DNA from: Bacteroidota bacterium
GTDB taxonomy: Bacteria > Bacteroidota > Ignavibacteria > Kapaibacteriales > Kapaibacteriaceae
Assembly: GCA_018266735.1 (NCBI GenBank)
Contig: JAFDZT010000009.1
Location: 1-64,000 of the forward strand
Direction of reading: 5' to 3'
Length of the DNA: 64,000 bases
The notes under the pieces are model-generated. The model was not told where the DNA came from. It saw only the letters and a list, made by a program, of their open reading frames with translations, and searched no databases. This document shows positions 17,101 to 26,101 of the stretch, piece after piece (positions within the stretch are counted from its first letter, which is position 1; every line of letters starts with the position of its first letter). The translations under genes and the position numbers were made by a program.

Positions 17101-18533
17101 ATCGTATGGGACTTACCATCGGTTTGGAAGTCGACGGTCGTCCAATACAGGTCTGTATTGTTGATGCGGTTGAACAACAGGGTTGGTGAGATGGCGCGGT
17201 TATCATTCCACGTGGGCTTGCCATCGATGGCCAGTGATTTCAGGTCGTTGATCAGGTTCGGACTGTTCGTGTCCGCTTGGACGATCAAGTTCAGCTTGTG
17301 TGCACTGAAGGACGTCATCGTCGGTGATTGGAAGATCGTCGTCGGAATGAACTGCTCGACCGGCGTAACGTTGATCATGAACGGGTCGAGGGTGATGTCG
17401 CCATCCCACGACGAAGAGCATGAATACTGCATCACGAAGATCGGCTTGTCCGCCGTCCAGATCGAAACACCTTCGGGGAGCGCTGTTGGGTCTGCCGACT
17501 GAGAAAGGTCGATGAAATCGCCCGGCTTGTTCAGCACGAATCCGCTGCCGCCCAACTTCTTCTTGTTGTTCTTGTCGAAGTACTCAAGAGTGACGCGCGT
17601 GGTTGGCTGCGAGGCGACAACGCGGAACATATCACCACGTCCGGCTGCCAAGTGATTCCGCGAGTATTCCACGGTGACGTACCGCTTACCCCATGCTGCC
17701 ACCGGAGGCGTCATCTCGACAAGGTAGTTCCGCCCATTTCCGTTGTACAACAGATTGGGCATGGTCGTCCGCATGTGGAAGGAAATGAGACCAATGGGTT
17801 TGTTGGACTTGATGCTGGTACCGGTCAGGTCGAAGACCGCACGCGTGAGTCCATTGCCATGCACCATGTACGTGCCACCCTTCTCGAGGGTGACCGAGAA
17901 TGGTTGTCCGGTATTGATCTTCCGACCGCCCGATGTCGTGCCGTCAGCTTCTCCCTGACCCTTCAGGTTGATGTCGACGATCGTGCCGTCTTCCTTTGCG
18001 ACGATGACGAATCCGCCGGGCCAGTCACGAACTTCCTTGAAGTCGTAGTAGCTCGTCACGATGTAGTCGCGACCCCACACTGACGTCGGGAGTGCCAAGT
18101 ATCCGTCGGACGTGAAGACCTTCGAGCTCACCACATAGACGCTGATCGGCTTCTTCGACGTCAGCTGCACACCCTTGAGCTCCGGTTGCTCCGCATTACG
18201 GATCTCCCATGCCCAATTGGTCTCGCCACGTACGTCGGACAAGGTGCGGATCTCGCCCTTCTTGATGGACTTCTTGTACCGCTTGCCTGTCTCGGCCTCG
18301 AACACGTTCACTTCCGTGTCGAAGGCAGAGGCAACGTAGATCTCCAAGCCAATGACGGCATAGCCGGGAACCTCGTTCGGCGGGATCGCGATCCAGAACT
18401 CCGTGCCTTGTGCCCCGTTCACGTCCTGCATTTCCTCGAACGTCGGCACCTTCCGCTGTGCGGATGCGGTGAATACGCCTGCGACGCCCAAAAGGCAAAC
18501 AAGGAGTGTTAACAATGTGTACCGACCCTTCAT
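14112..18533 (-). CDS. large secreted protein: IgGFc-binding-like N-terminus, Ig-like repeats, T9SS domain
   Basis: The 1473-residue protein starts with a signal peptide (about 1-25). Residues about 40-530 form a domain opening GTEFWIAIPPNE, which resembles the IgGFc-binding N-terminal domain. A series of choice-of-anchor-D/ASPM-like Ig repeats follows, each with a phrase such as DFGRVRVGRKVQQNVTVSN or EFTITNTGAG. A cohesin-like segment comes near 1240-1390, and the end is a type IX sorting domain with ISPNPSRGGEV and LGTGLYFVRMRS. It is probably a surface adhesin or sheath protein. GGAGG lies six bases before the ATG. The first 530 residues are closely paralogous to the product of 18753-21284. 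Confidence 0.85.
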   Translation of the reverse strand: MKGRYTLLTLLVCLLGVAGVFTASAQRKVPTFEEMQDVNGAQGTEFWIAIPPNEVPGYAVIGLEIYVASAFDTEVNVFEAETGKRYKKSIKKGEIRTLSDVRGETNWAWEIRNAEQPELKGVQLTSKKPISVYVVSSKVFTSDGYLALPTSVWGRDYIVTSYYDFKEVRDWPGGFVIVAKEDGTIVDINLKGQGEADGTTSGGRKINTGQPFSVTLEKGGTYMVHGNGLTRAVFDLTGTSIKSNKPIGLISFHMRTTMPNLLYNGNGRNYLVEMTPPVAAWGKRYVTVEYSRNHLAAGRGDMFRVVASQPTTRVTLEYFDKNNKKKLGGSGFVLNKPGDFIDLSQSADPTALPEGVSIWTADKPIFVMQYSCSSSWDGDITLDPFMINVTPVEQFIPTTIFQSPTMTSFSAHKLNLIVQADTNSPNLINDLKSLAIDGKPTWNDNRAISPTLLFNRINNTDLYWTTVDFQTDGKSHTISSNGNIKFGGYIYGFGQTDAYGWPAAAAFKPTGIQDTMPPVLKKSEVCGDWTVDITEIRNIPDPPLPVPKDSDQVETGVSEIDFRDDTIGRVSTNYEIVQVTDPNIPLPRDPSYKKFQFKLNVIDKSKDASAYFYVKDWANNVTYDSAFYFADKVTFNPQPLDFGRVRVGRKVQQNVTVSNASDAKISITSVKLMIGTTYAIIGTPIPPAIDIPAKGSTQITVEYDAKEETTDPATDFDVDTIIVKTLCSEFKIPITGIAVQPRIRIDDFHAGILGIGEQKCKTGGLFIENPGTDTLVIKSFRNVGSNFTLSTPTTPPLPITVAPRGNVYVTSVCYSRPDIGKDSIDVSCETNDAVGDSVSTWDGEVQAPGPLITNHDWLKRRVNTVKAASIRLTNSGKQVITVTDVNFVTGGKYFPNGTNDNNYVFKITGYSLNGTPVTGDVDITGDGAKAVDTIVIDLEFRPGAEQSYTALVVPTFKDASVTAPNGRLDGVGILPKIQTTGNSWTCAETPEGTPVVKDIVIVNPSTTEDLIITNMAFAAGTDPAFAFAAGPPNTPITVPMNNGRQTIGIQFTRPAGGQGTYNASINITHNGKQGNFPTVKAEAPVPPDTLSVESVSVGGCSGPDIAVTNIDYGRKLANCDVPEAEFTITNTGAGLKPLRIESITAVDADAAAFTIVSIFNGGGTAVTPPLLITPGETYRVRVRFTPTEPNAAPWADRPYSARFHITNYVDGDATELKPNTYATVIGTGFVVPVSMSLTNSTTAGQTIKPGEEINLSVAGNSNSWNLANLTSFTATMVYDQRTMAFTDGSIIVGAQAPGWTVGAPTFTAVNDSTARLTFVATGGAPLAANGELFRFRAMSLLSANFTFYQNLDVVYPRACVVPSTTGDSTTIYNCALTKRVVTLGQKTFNIGEISPNPSRGGEVALDISIGFNTVTTIELMNQLGQVVRTLHNEMTDGGAYTLRFSTNDLGTGLYFVRMRSADYQETRRLIISN

Positions 18534-18752
18534 ACAAACCTCCGAATACGGATTCTCGCAGTCCCAAAGTGACCACAGCGTACACTGCAGTACAGTAGTG
18601 CTAGTTTAACAAAAAGTCACTCAAAAAGTTACGGGAATCGTGACGGGGGCGCAATAGTGAATTTTCCACGTTGCGATGCCTCCATAGATTCCGACCGTTC
18701 GAGCCTTTTCATCGAGGACAAAAGCCCCCAATGGCACTTTCGTTACAACACG

Positions 18753-21284
18753 TTAGCGCATGAGGTGAAGGGTGGTGCCGGCAGTGTGACCGTCGATCAC
18801 AAGGCCGATGATGTAGGTACCGGATGCCAGAGCCGAAATGGAAATGGCGGCCTCTGTGGCCCCTTCCGCCGTGCTTCCCTCCCAAACCTGCCGACCCTGG
18901 AGATCCGTGACGCGAATGGTGCCGACGGCCGACGTGCCAACAGGCGTCCACCGGAGCGTGGCCACGCCGAGCGCAGGGTGGGGGAAGGCGGCAAGGGTGA
19001 AGGGCTGGTCGCCGGTGCGCTCTTCTACGACGGCGGTGGTGGTGGGTTTGTATCGAACGGAGTCGATGGTGGTGTTGCCGGCGCCGTCCATGGCGTAGTA
19101 GTAGGCCACGGCAGGTGCTGTGGTGTCCTGTACGGTGAGTGTGAAGATGAACGAGGTGTAGGCTGGTGTGCGACCGAGGGTGGAGTCGGTACCATAGGTC
19201 AGAAGGTAGTTCGAGCTTCGCTTCGTGGTGTCGTTCGAAACGAGGCCAATGGCCGCTAGGCCCGTCTCGACCTGGTCTCCTGCCTGTGCGGGAGTGCGGG
19301 GCGGATCGGGAATGTTCCTCAGTTCCGTTGCGGTCACGCTCAGCGCAAGGGATGAACCTGTTTTGAAGAAGACGGGACGCATCGTGTCTTGTGTGGCCCC
19401 TGCTTTGACGTACCGCAGTGAGTCGATCTTGACATTTCCGGCCCAGTCCATCACAGAGAAGTAGGCCACGGCATTCCTGGTCGTGTCGACCACGGAGAGT
19501 ACGAACGTGGTGAGCATGCTTGGGTTGACGCGCGGGAACGAACTATCCGACGTGAAGGTGAAGGTGTAGTTGGTAGAGGTGTACTTGAGTGGGTTGTTGA
19601 TGAGGCCGGCAGCTGCGATGCCGGTCGGACGTTGCGTAAGGGCGAATGGGGCGGGAGTGGACGGATCGGCTTGCATCCGTACATCAGTGGCTGTGTATTG
19701 CATTCGCTTCGGTGTGCCGCTCTTCGTGAGCACTGGAGGAAGCGTGTCAATGAAGTTCGTGTCGGTGAGGTCCTTGCTCTGGGCGGCCAGCGGCCAGCCA
19801 TAGGCATCCGTTTGGCCATAACCATAGATGATCCCCCCTACATGCACGCTGCCATTGCTCGTGATCGTGTGCGACTTGCTATCCGTTGGGAAGTTGATCG
19901 TGGTCCAATAGAGATCCGTGCTGGCAATGCGATTGAACAGGAGTGTTGGTGATTTTGCGCGGCTATCGTTCCACGTTGACTTGCCATCGATGGTGATCGA
20001 CTTGAGGTCGTCGATCAATGTGGGACTCGTTGTGTCGACCTGGACAATGAGGTTCAGATCGTGCGACGTGAACGCCGATAGTGTTGGACATTGGAACATG
20101 GTCGCCTTGCAGTATTGCTCTACCGGCGTCAGGTTCACCATAAATGGATCGAGCGTGATGTCGCCGTCCCATGACGAAGAACATGAGTACTGGACGACGA
20201 AGATCGGTTTGTCTGCTGTCCAGATCGAGACACCCTCGGGTAATGAAACAGGATCTGACGACTGTGAGATATCGATGAAATCTCCTGGCTTGTTCAACAC
20301 AAAGCCACTGCCCCCCAGTTTCTTTTTCGTGTCCTTGTCGAAGAATTCGTACTTGACCCGTGTCTGTTTCTGCGAGGCGATCACGCGGAACATGTCGCCG
20401 CGTCCTGCACCATTGTGCTGTCGGTCCAATGCAACGGTGGCATACCGTTTGCCCCATGCCGATACCGGCGGGATCATCTCCACCAAGTGATTCCTCCCAT
20501 TCCCGTTCTGTAGCATGTTGGGCATGGTGGTGCGTTGGTGGAAGCCGAGCACTCCAATGGGCTTTGTTGAAGTGATGCTCGTCCCGGTGAGGTCGAAGAC
20601 GGCACGCGTGGTTCCGTCACCCTGCACCATGTACGTCATGCCCTTGTCCAACGTCACCGTAAACGGAATGCCTGTATTGATCGACCTTCCGCGGGAGGTC
20701 TTCGCATCTCCTTCGCCTTGACCTTTGAGGTCGATCGTCACCCGAGTATTGTCTTCCTTCGAAATGATGAGGAAGCCACCCGACCAATTCTTGATCTCTC
20801 GAAAGTCATAGTACGCCACAGCAACATAGTTCGTATCCCACAACTTGGTGGGAATGGCCATGTAGCCATCACTTGTGAACACTTTGGAGTTAAGGACGTA
20901 GAGGCTGATCGGCTTAAGAGAAGTGATCCGGATCGCCTTGGGTTCCACGACCTCGGCATTGCGAACCTCCCATGACCAATTTGTCTCGCCACGAGAGTCT
21001 GAGAGCGTGCGGATCTCACCGGCCTTGAGGGTTCTTTTGTACTGTTTCTGCGTTTCCGCTTCGTAGATCGTTATCTCCGTGTCGTAGGGCGACGTACCAT
21101 AGATCTCCAGCGCCGTCACAGGATATCCCGGTAGCTCGTTCGGCGGAAAGGCGATCCAGAATTCCGTTCCCAGCATGGCATTGGGACCACTTAGTTGTTC
21201 AAACGTTGGCTGCGCCACGGATGGCACGGCAAGCACGGCAGCAAGGAAGAGTGCACATACAGAGACGGAAACACTACGTTGCAT
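18753..21284 (-). CDS. secreted paralogue with IgGFc-binding-like domain and T9SS-like C-terminus
   Basis: The 843-residue protein begins with a signal peptide ending PSVAQ and has the same N-terminal domain as its neighbour: GTEFWIAFPPNE, SRGETNWSWEVRNAE and YSCSSSWDGDITLDPF recur almost unchanged. After about residue 530 it has two or three repeats of roughly 90 residues containing DTMRPVFF and AVAYYYAMDGAGNTTIDS instead of the Ig-like series, and it ends with a sorting domain whose PNP motif is altered to FPHP. The start at 21284 (MQRSVSVSV) begins the signal. The 219-bp gap to the next gene has no clear promoter or terminator that I could identify. Confidence 0.83.
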   Translation of the reverse strand: MQRSVSVSVCALFLAAVLAVPSVAQPTFEQLSGPNAMLGTEFWIAFPPNELPGYPVTALEIYGTSPYDTEITIYEAETQKQYKRTLKAGEIRTLSDSRGETNWSWEVRNAEVVEPKAIRITSLKPISLYVLNSKVFTSDGYMAIPTKLWDTNYVAVAYYDFREIKNWSGGFLIISKEDNTRVTIDLKGQGEGDAKTSRGRSINTGIPFTVTLDKGMTYMVQGDGTTRAVFDLTGTSITSTKPIGVLGFHQRTTMPNMLQNGNGRNHLVEMIPPVSAWGKRYATVALDRQHNGAGRGDMFRVIASQKQTRVKYEFFDKDTKKKLGGSGFVLNKPGDFIDISQSSDPVSLPEGVSIWTADKPIFVVQYSCSSSWDGDITLDPFMVNLTPVEQYCKATMFQCPTLSAFTSHDLNLIVQVDTTSPTLIDDLKSITIDGKSTWNDSRAKSPTLLFNRIASTDLYWTTINFPTDSKSHTITSNGSVHVGGIIYGYGQTDAYGWPLAAQSKDLTDTNFIDTLPPVLTKSGTPKRMQYTATDVRMQADPSTPAPFALTQRPTGIAAAGLINNPLKYTSTNYTFTFTSDSSFPRVNPSMLTTFVLSVVDTTRNAVAYFSVMDWAGNVKIDSLRYVKAGATQDTMRPVFFKTGSSLALSVTATELRNIPDPPRTPAQAGDQVETGLAAIGLVSNDTTKRSSNYLLTYGTDSTLGRTPAYTSFIFTLTVQDTTAPAVAYYYAMDGAGNTTIDSVRYKPTTTAVVEERTGDQPFTLAAFPHPALGVATLRWTPVGTSAVGTIRVTDLQGRQVWEGSTAEGATEAAISISALASGTYIIGLVIDGHTAGTTLHLMR

Positions 21285-21372
21285 GACAAACCCCGATCGG
21301 TAAATGCGTGAACAGCGCCGGCAATTCAGTAACAACAACCAAGAAGCAAAAACGATACCAAACCGACCGATG

Positions 21373-21399
21373 TTGGGCGCTGTGCTTTTCGTAGTTTTG
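21373..21399 (+). promoter_or_regulatory. candidate promoter for the transketolase operon
   Basis: TAGTTTTG (21392-21399) fits the Bacteroidota -7 consensus, with a TTG 16 nt upstream, somewhat closer than the usual 19-20. It lies about 32 nt before the start at 21431 in a divergent intergenic region. Confidence 0.4.
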
Positions 21400-21430
21400 C
21401 CTCTCTATTCTCTCTTCTGGATCCACTCCG

Positions 21431-22333
21431 ATGATGGACGTCGAAACCAAACGATCGCTCGACTTCAATACCACAACGTTCACGAATGAACGACGTGCCC
21501 CCGAGGACTTCCCACCGATCGCCAATGAGATCCGCCGCGATATCGTGCGGGCCCTCGTACGCGCCGGGTCGGGCCACAGTGGCGGTCCGTTGGGTTCTGC
21601 CGACATTTTCGCTGTGCTCTACTTTGGCGGCTATATGCGCTATCGGAGCGACGACATGGGGTGGAGCGGACGGGATCGTTTCGTCCTCTCGGCCGGACAC
21701 ATGGTTCCCGTGCAGTACGCCACCATGGCCAATGCCGGCATGTATCCGAAGTCGGAACTCGCCACCCTGCGCAAGTATGGAACACGCCTGCAAGGTCACC
21801 CCGGACGTGACATGCACCTCCCGGGCATCGAAACATCGAGCGGTTCACTTGGTCAGGGCATCAGTATTGCCATTGGCATGGCCATGTCGGATGCATTGCT
21901 CGATAAGAACGACCACCGTGTCTTTTCGCTCACAGGAGATGGTGAATTGCAGGAAGGCTCCGTGTGGGAGGCAGCCATGGCCGCTTCGCATTTCAAGCTC
22001 GACAACTTCTGCTGGATCATCGATAACAACGATTGTCAGATCGACGGTCGCGTCCCCGACGTGATGAACGTCTATCCGATCAAGGACAAGTGCGAAGCGT
22101 TCGGATTCGATACGATCGTTGTGGACGGCCACGATCATGCAGACCTTCAGCGCGGCTTCGACCTCTTCCTTGCCAATCAGGCGAACAAGACCGGACGTCC
22201 AACCTGCATCATTGCCCGCACCTACATGGGTCATGGCGTGTCGTTCATGAACGACAAGTTCGAGTGGCACGGCAAGCCACCAACACACGACCAAGCCGTT
22301 GCCGCCCTTGAAGAACTGTCTGCTCACCCCTAA
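21431..22333 (+). CDS. transketolase, N-terminal (TPP-binding) subunit
   Basis: The 300-residue product is the first third of a transketolase, made as a separate chain. It holds GSGHSGGPLGSAD (47-58), SAGH with H90, and the thiamine-diphosphate motif starting GDGELQEG (169) and closing NN (199-200). Together with the next gene it transfers two-carbon units between sugars in the pentose phosphate pathway. Split transketolases are common in archaea and several bacterial phyla. The gap to the C-terminal subunit is 14 bp. Confidence 0.94.
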   Translation: MMDVETKRSLDFNTTTFTNERRAPEDFPPIANEIRRDIVRALVRAGSGHSGGPLGSADIFAVLYFGGYMRYRSDDMGWSGRDRFVLSAGHMVPVQYATMANAGMYPKSELATLRKYGTRLQGHPGRDMHLPGIETSSGSLGQGISIAIGMAMSDALLDKNDHRVFSLTGDGELQEGSVWEAAMAASHFKLDNFCWIIDNNDCQIDGRVPDVMNVYPIKDKCEAFGFDTIVVDGHDHADLQRGFDLFLANQANKTGRPTCIIARTYMGHGVSFMNDKFEWHGKPPTHDQAVAALEELSAHP

Positions 22334-22347
22334 GCGAACTACTACCT

Positions 22348-23349
22348 ATGACACCAACTCTCTTGGGTTCGAAGCCCACACGGTTCGGATTTGGCGACGG
22401 ACTCGTCGACCTTGGCGAACGCCATAGCAACGTTGTTGTTCTCGGCGGCGATATCACCGGCTCGGTGATGACGTCGCTCTTCCGCGACAAATTCCCGGAT
22501 CGCTTCTTCTCCATCGGCATTGCCGAACAGAACGCCACAACGATCGCCGCTGGTCTGGCTCTCTCGGGCAAGATCCCGTTCTTCGCCTCCTATGGCGCGT
22601 TCTGCGCTCTGCGCAATGCCGACCAACTGCGTATCTCCGTGGCCTATAACGAAGCCAACGTGAAGATCGGCGGAGGTCATGCCGGTATCAGCGTGGGTCC
22701 GGACGGAGCAACACACCAAGTGCTTGAAGAAGTGGCCTTCCTGCGCACGCTTCCGCATATGACGATGATCGTCCCCGCCGACTATGAAGAGGCACGCAAG
22801 GCCACCATCGCCATGGGCGAAATGGTCGGCCCGGCCTATATCCGCTTCGGTCGTTCACCAGTTCCGATGTTCACCACTGCCGATACTCCGTTCATCCTTG
22901 GCAAGGCCAATCAGATCACGGACGGAAACGACGTTGCCATCATCGCCAACGGTGCGATGTTGTGGGAGTCTGTGCTGGCCGCAGAAGAGCTCGGCAAGAA
23001 GGGCATCAAGGCCCGCGTGATCAACGTGCACACCGTAAAGCCGTTCGACTTCGAAACCGTCACGAATGCCGCTCGCGAGTGCGGATGCGTGGTCACCGCC
23101 GAAGAGCATCAGGTTCATGGCGGCCTTGGTGGCGCCGTTGCTGAATGCTGCGGAAAGAACGCACCGGTACCGATCGAATTCGTCGGCGTCAAAGATTCCT
23201 TCGGCGGCTCGGGTGAGCCCGAGGAACTGATGGTGAAGTTCGGTCTGACGTGGCGCGAGATCTATGCGTCGGCACTTGTTGCCATGGAACGCAAGGAGAA
23301 GGGCAGCACGGGGATCCGCGCGATCAAGGATGTTGCCACGTATGCCTAA
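22348..23349 (+). CDS. transketolase, C-terminal subunit
   Basis: The 333-residue chain carries the pyrimidine-binding and C-terminal domains. E60 in FSIGIAEQNATTIAAGLAL is the conserved glutamate that activates thiamine diphosphate, and FASYGAFCALRNADQLR and GGGHAGISVGPDGATHQ complete the pyrimidine domain. The final domain contains VVTAEEHQVHGGLGGAVAE. It pairs with the preceding gene to form the full enzyme. Confidence 0.94.
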   Translation: MTPTLLGSKPTRFGFGDGLVDLGERHSNVVVLGGDITGSVMTSLFRDKFPDRFFSIGIAEQNATTIAAGLALSGKIPFFASYGAFCALRNADQLRISVAYNEANVKIGGGHAGISVGPDGATHQVLEEVAFLRTLPHMTMIVPADYEEARKATIAMGEMVGPAYIRFGRSPVPMFTTADTPFILGKANQITDGNDVAIIANGAMLWESVLAAEELGKKGIKARVINVHTVKPFDFETVTNAARECGCVVTAEEHQVHGGLGGAVAECCGKNAPVPIEFVGVKDSFGGSGEPEELMVKFGLTWREIYASALVAMERKEKGSTGIRAIKDVATYA

Positions 23350-23376
23350 GACCTCTGCGTCGGAGGTGCACGGCAG

Positions 23377-24816
23377 ATGACATCGATCTCCATTACAGAT
23401 CCGATCCTCTTGCGGATCGCAGCGCTCGCTGCCGATCTCAAGGTGGAGTCATACGTTGTTGGCGGCTTCGTGCGCGATTCGATCATGGGTCGGCCACGCA
23501 CCGACATCGATATCACAGTGGTCGGCGATCCGCTTGCCTTTGCTCAAGAGGTTGCAACGCTCTTCCATTCGCATCCCGTTATCTACGAGCGTTTCCGAAC
23601 GGCCATGGTGCCGATCGGCGATCATCACATCGAATTCGTCGGCACACGCGTCGAGACCTATGAAGAGGGATCTCGCAATCCCATCGTGCGTGAAGGGACG
23701 TTGGATGATGATCTCCGGCGACGGGACTTCACCGTGAACGCCCTTGCCGCCTCGCTCCATCCCGACCGACTTGGTGACGTGATCGATATGTTCGATGGCA
23801 TTGCCGACATCGAACGTCGCGTGCTGCGCACGCCACTCGATCCCATCGTGACCATGAGCGACGACCCGCTGCGCATGATGCGTGCCGCACGCTTCGCATC
23901 GCAATTGCAGTTCGTCATCGATCCGTCGGTGCGAACGGCCATCACGTCGATGGCAGATCGCATCTCCATCATCTCGCAAGAACGGATCACCGACGAGTTC
24001 ATGAAGATCCTTGCCTCGCCGATGCCCAGTGTGGGAATGAAGGTGCTCTACGACACAGGTCTCTTGGCCTACGTCTTCCCCGAGGTCGAACGTCTTGCCG
24101 GTGTGGACCTTGTGGCTGTGGGTGCACGCGAGTACAAACACAAGGATGTGTTCCTGCATACACTGCAAGTGGTGGACAATGTCAGCGCTATGAGCGACGA
24201 TGTGTGGTTGCGATTCGCAACGTTGATGCACGACATCGCCAAGCCGCGCACGAAGCGCTTTGTCGAGGGTACGGGCTGGACGTTTCACGGACATGAAGAG
24301 GTCGGTGCACGGTGGCAGGAGAAGATCTTCCGTAGACTCAAGCTTCCACTCCAACATCTCGATCATGTGCAAACGTTGGTACGACTGCATCAGCGTCCGA
24401 TGAAACTTGTCGACGATGGTGTGACCGATTCCGCGATCCGCAGACTTGCCGTACAGGCAGGGGAGTGGTTGGACGATCTCTTCCTGTTGTGCAAGGCCGA
24501 CGTGACGACGAAGAATCCACGTCTTGCAGAGAAATACGTTCGCAACTACGACATCGTCCGTCAAAAGGTGATCGACGTGCGCGAGCGCGATCAGCTCCGC
24601 GCTTTTCAGTCGCCCATTCGCGGCGAAGAGATCATGGAGATCACCGGTCTGCCTCCCTCACGTACCGTCGGCTATCTGAAGTTCATGATCGAAGAGGCCA
24701 TCCTCGACGGACACCTACACAACGATCGCGACGAGGCCAAGGCCTACCTGCTCGCCAACATGGCCCAGTGGACGGAAGATGCCAAGCATGCGCAGTTTGG
24801 TAGAAGGGGAGGGTGA
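23377..24816 (+). CDS. cca: CCA tRNA nucleotidyltransferase / poly(A) polymerase family with HD domain
   Basis: The 479-residue protein has the class II nucleotidyltransferase core: YVVGGFVRDSIMGR then TDIDITVVGDP (metal-binding DxD, about 44-48), and RRRDFTVNALA followed by EERR/RMMRAARFA helices. An HD domain follows with LMHDIAKPRTKRF (about 287-300) and HGHEEVGA. It adds or repairs the CCA end of tRNA in the cytoplasm; poly(A) polymerase activity cannot be excluded from sequence. The last codons run into the start of a DNA palindrome region. Confidence 0.92.
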   Translation: MTSISITDPILLRIAALAADLKVESYVVGGFVRDSIMGRPRTDIDITVVGDPLAFAQEVATLFHSHPVIYERFRTAMVPIGDHHIEFVGTRVETYEEGSRNPIVREGTLDDDLRRRDFTVNALAASLHPDRLGDVIDMFDGIADIERRVLRTPLDPIVTMSDDPLRMMRAARFASQLQFVIDPSVRTAITSMADRISIISQERITDEFMKILASPMPSVGMKVLYDTGLLAYVFPEVERLAGVDLVAVGAREYKHKDVFLHTLQVVDNVSAMSDDVWLRFATLMHDIAKPRTKRFVEGTGWTFHGHEEVGARWQEKIFRRLKLPLQHLDHVQTLVRLHQRPMKLVDDGVTDSAIRRLAVQAGEWLDDLFLLCKADVTTKNPRLAEKYVRNYDIVRQKVIDVRERDQLRAFQSPIRGEEIMEITGLPPSRTVGYLKFMIEEAILDGHLHNDRDEAKAYLLANMAQWTEDAKHAQFGRRGG

Positions 24817-24835
24817 GAAGAGAATGGGAAGAAGG

Positions 24836-24930
24836 ATACAGAATACAGAATACAGAATCCAATCAGAGAATACACAATGCATTATGCATTCCACATTTTC
24901 TGATTGGATTCTGTATTCTGTATTCTGTAT
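24836..24930. repeat. 32-bp perfect inverted repeat with internal 7-bp tandem repeats
   Basis: The left arm (24836-24867) contains three ACAGAAT units followed by CCAATCAGA; the right arm (24899-24930) is its exact complement. The 31-nt spacer holds a second small palindrome around AATGCATTATGCATT. The right arm and spacer are in frame with the lipoprotein gene and code for most of its signal peptide. Confidence 0.92.
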
Positions 24931-26101
24931 TCCTCTTCTCATTATTGCAACATCATGCTCAACAGAGCATGATGTTGCAAATCCTCAACGCGGCGGCTCT
25001 GCGCAGCGCACCTATGCCTATGTCGACCGGCTCGATGGATCCATCAATGCCGCCACGATGATGTCGCTTGACACGGCGGCTCCTGTTGCATCGCCGTTGG
25101 TGCTGGGTTCGCGCACGTATGCCATTGCCACAACGCGGAACACGCTTGAACGCTTCGACCATGGTGCACGCATCTGGTCTGTTGCCTGTGGTGCGGGAAC
25201 CTATGTGCGCACCGGCATGGTGGCCGATGCAGCGTCGACGGTGTATGCGGCACTCACGAACGGAGAGATCTTGGCCGTGAGCACGACGGGACAGATCCTG
25301 TGGCGCATGCGAACACCGGATGGTGCATCCATCGTGAGCGATCTGCTGCTCACGAACGATCGCATCGTGGGCGTATCGGCATCCAACCATGTGATCGCGC
25401 TCGCGTGTGCGACCGGCGCTGTGGCCTACTACACGTCCACATCAACACCACTTCTCCATGCTTGTTGTGCCGACGCTGTCGGCAACGTCTACACCGTCCG
25501 CGCCGACGAGATGCCCGCCCTTTCTTGCATCGATGCGCGTGGAACGGTGCGATGGACGACACCACTCGACCTTGCCGCCATGCGCATGCATCCCTTGATC
25601 GCATCCAACCATGTGATCGTCGGTGGTACGTCGACGGGCGGACGTGGTACTGTCATCTCCGTTCGAACGGATGGTACGGTGGCATGGACAAAGGACCTCT
25701 CCGCCATCCCGCAGTATGGCTCGTGCAGTGGCGATACGCTCTACATCGTTGCCATGGAGCGCGGCATGCTCGACCGACCTAGTTCGCATATCTATGCAGT
25801 GCATGGAAGTGGCAAGGAGCTTTGGAACGTCTGGTACGACCAAGGTCTGCGTTCGCCGTGTTATGTTTCGTCCGATTGCATGGCCGTGTGTTCGTCGCCA
25901 ACACTGAAGGCCGAGTGGACGAATGTTCTCATGCTCTATCGAAACGGTCGCATTCGGCGGTTGGTCGATCTCGGCAACGAGCCACTCACGACGGACCTCC
26001 CCGATGTGGACGCAGACGGCGCACTGGTCTTTGCATGTGCCGACACGTCGGCTCTTCTTCGCATCGAACACAAATCGCTCACAGATCTGCTTGGACGGTA
26101 A
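24884..26101 (+). CDS. lipoprotein with PQQ-like beta-propeller repeats
   Basis: Starting at ATG 24884 the product has 405 residues and a lipoprotein signal, hydrophobic core DWILYSVFCIPLLIIA with lipobox IATSC. Downstream is a repeated beta-blade pattern with GQILWRMRTPDG, GTVRWTTPLDLA, GTVAWTKDLSAI and GKELWNVWYDQG spaced 40-60 residues, as in PQQ/WD-like propellers. It is probably anchored in the envelope; the ligand is unknown. Earlier in-frame ATGs (24779, 24824) would translate the left arm of the palindrome and lie within or after cca, so they are less likely. The next gene begins at the base after the stop. Confidence 0.8.
   Translation: MHSTFSDWILYSVFCIPLLIIATSCSTEHDVANPQRGGSAQRTYAYVDRLDGSINAATMMSLDTAAPVASPLVLGSRTYAIATTRNTLERFDHGARIWSVACGAGTYVRTGMVADAASTVYAALTNGEILAVSTTGQILWRMRTPDGASIVSDLLLTNDRIVGVSASNHVIALACATGAVAYYTSTSTPLLHACCADAVGNVYTVRADEMPALSCIDARGTVRWTTPLDLAAMRMHPLIASNHVIVGGTSTGGRGTVISVRTDGTVAWTKDLSAIPQYGSCSGDTLYIVAMERGMLDRPSSHIYAVHGSGKELWNVWYDQGLRSPCYVSSDCMAVCSSPTLKAEWTNVLMLYRNGRIRRLVDLGNEPLTTDLPDVDADGALVFACADTSALLRIEHKSLTDLLGR
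24945..24980. repeat. 16-bp perfect hairpin within the lipoprotein gene
   Basis: TTGCAACATCATGCTC (24945-24960) and its exact complement (24965-24980) flank a 4-nt loop. It falls over the codons of the lipobox cysteine. There is no T-run, so it is not an ordinary terminator. Confidence 0.85.
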
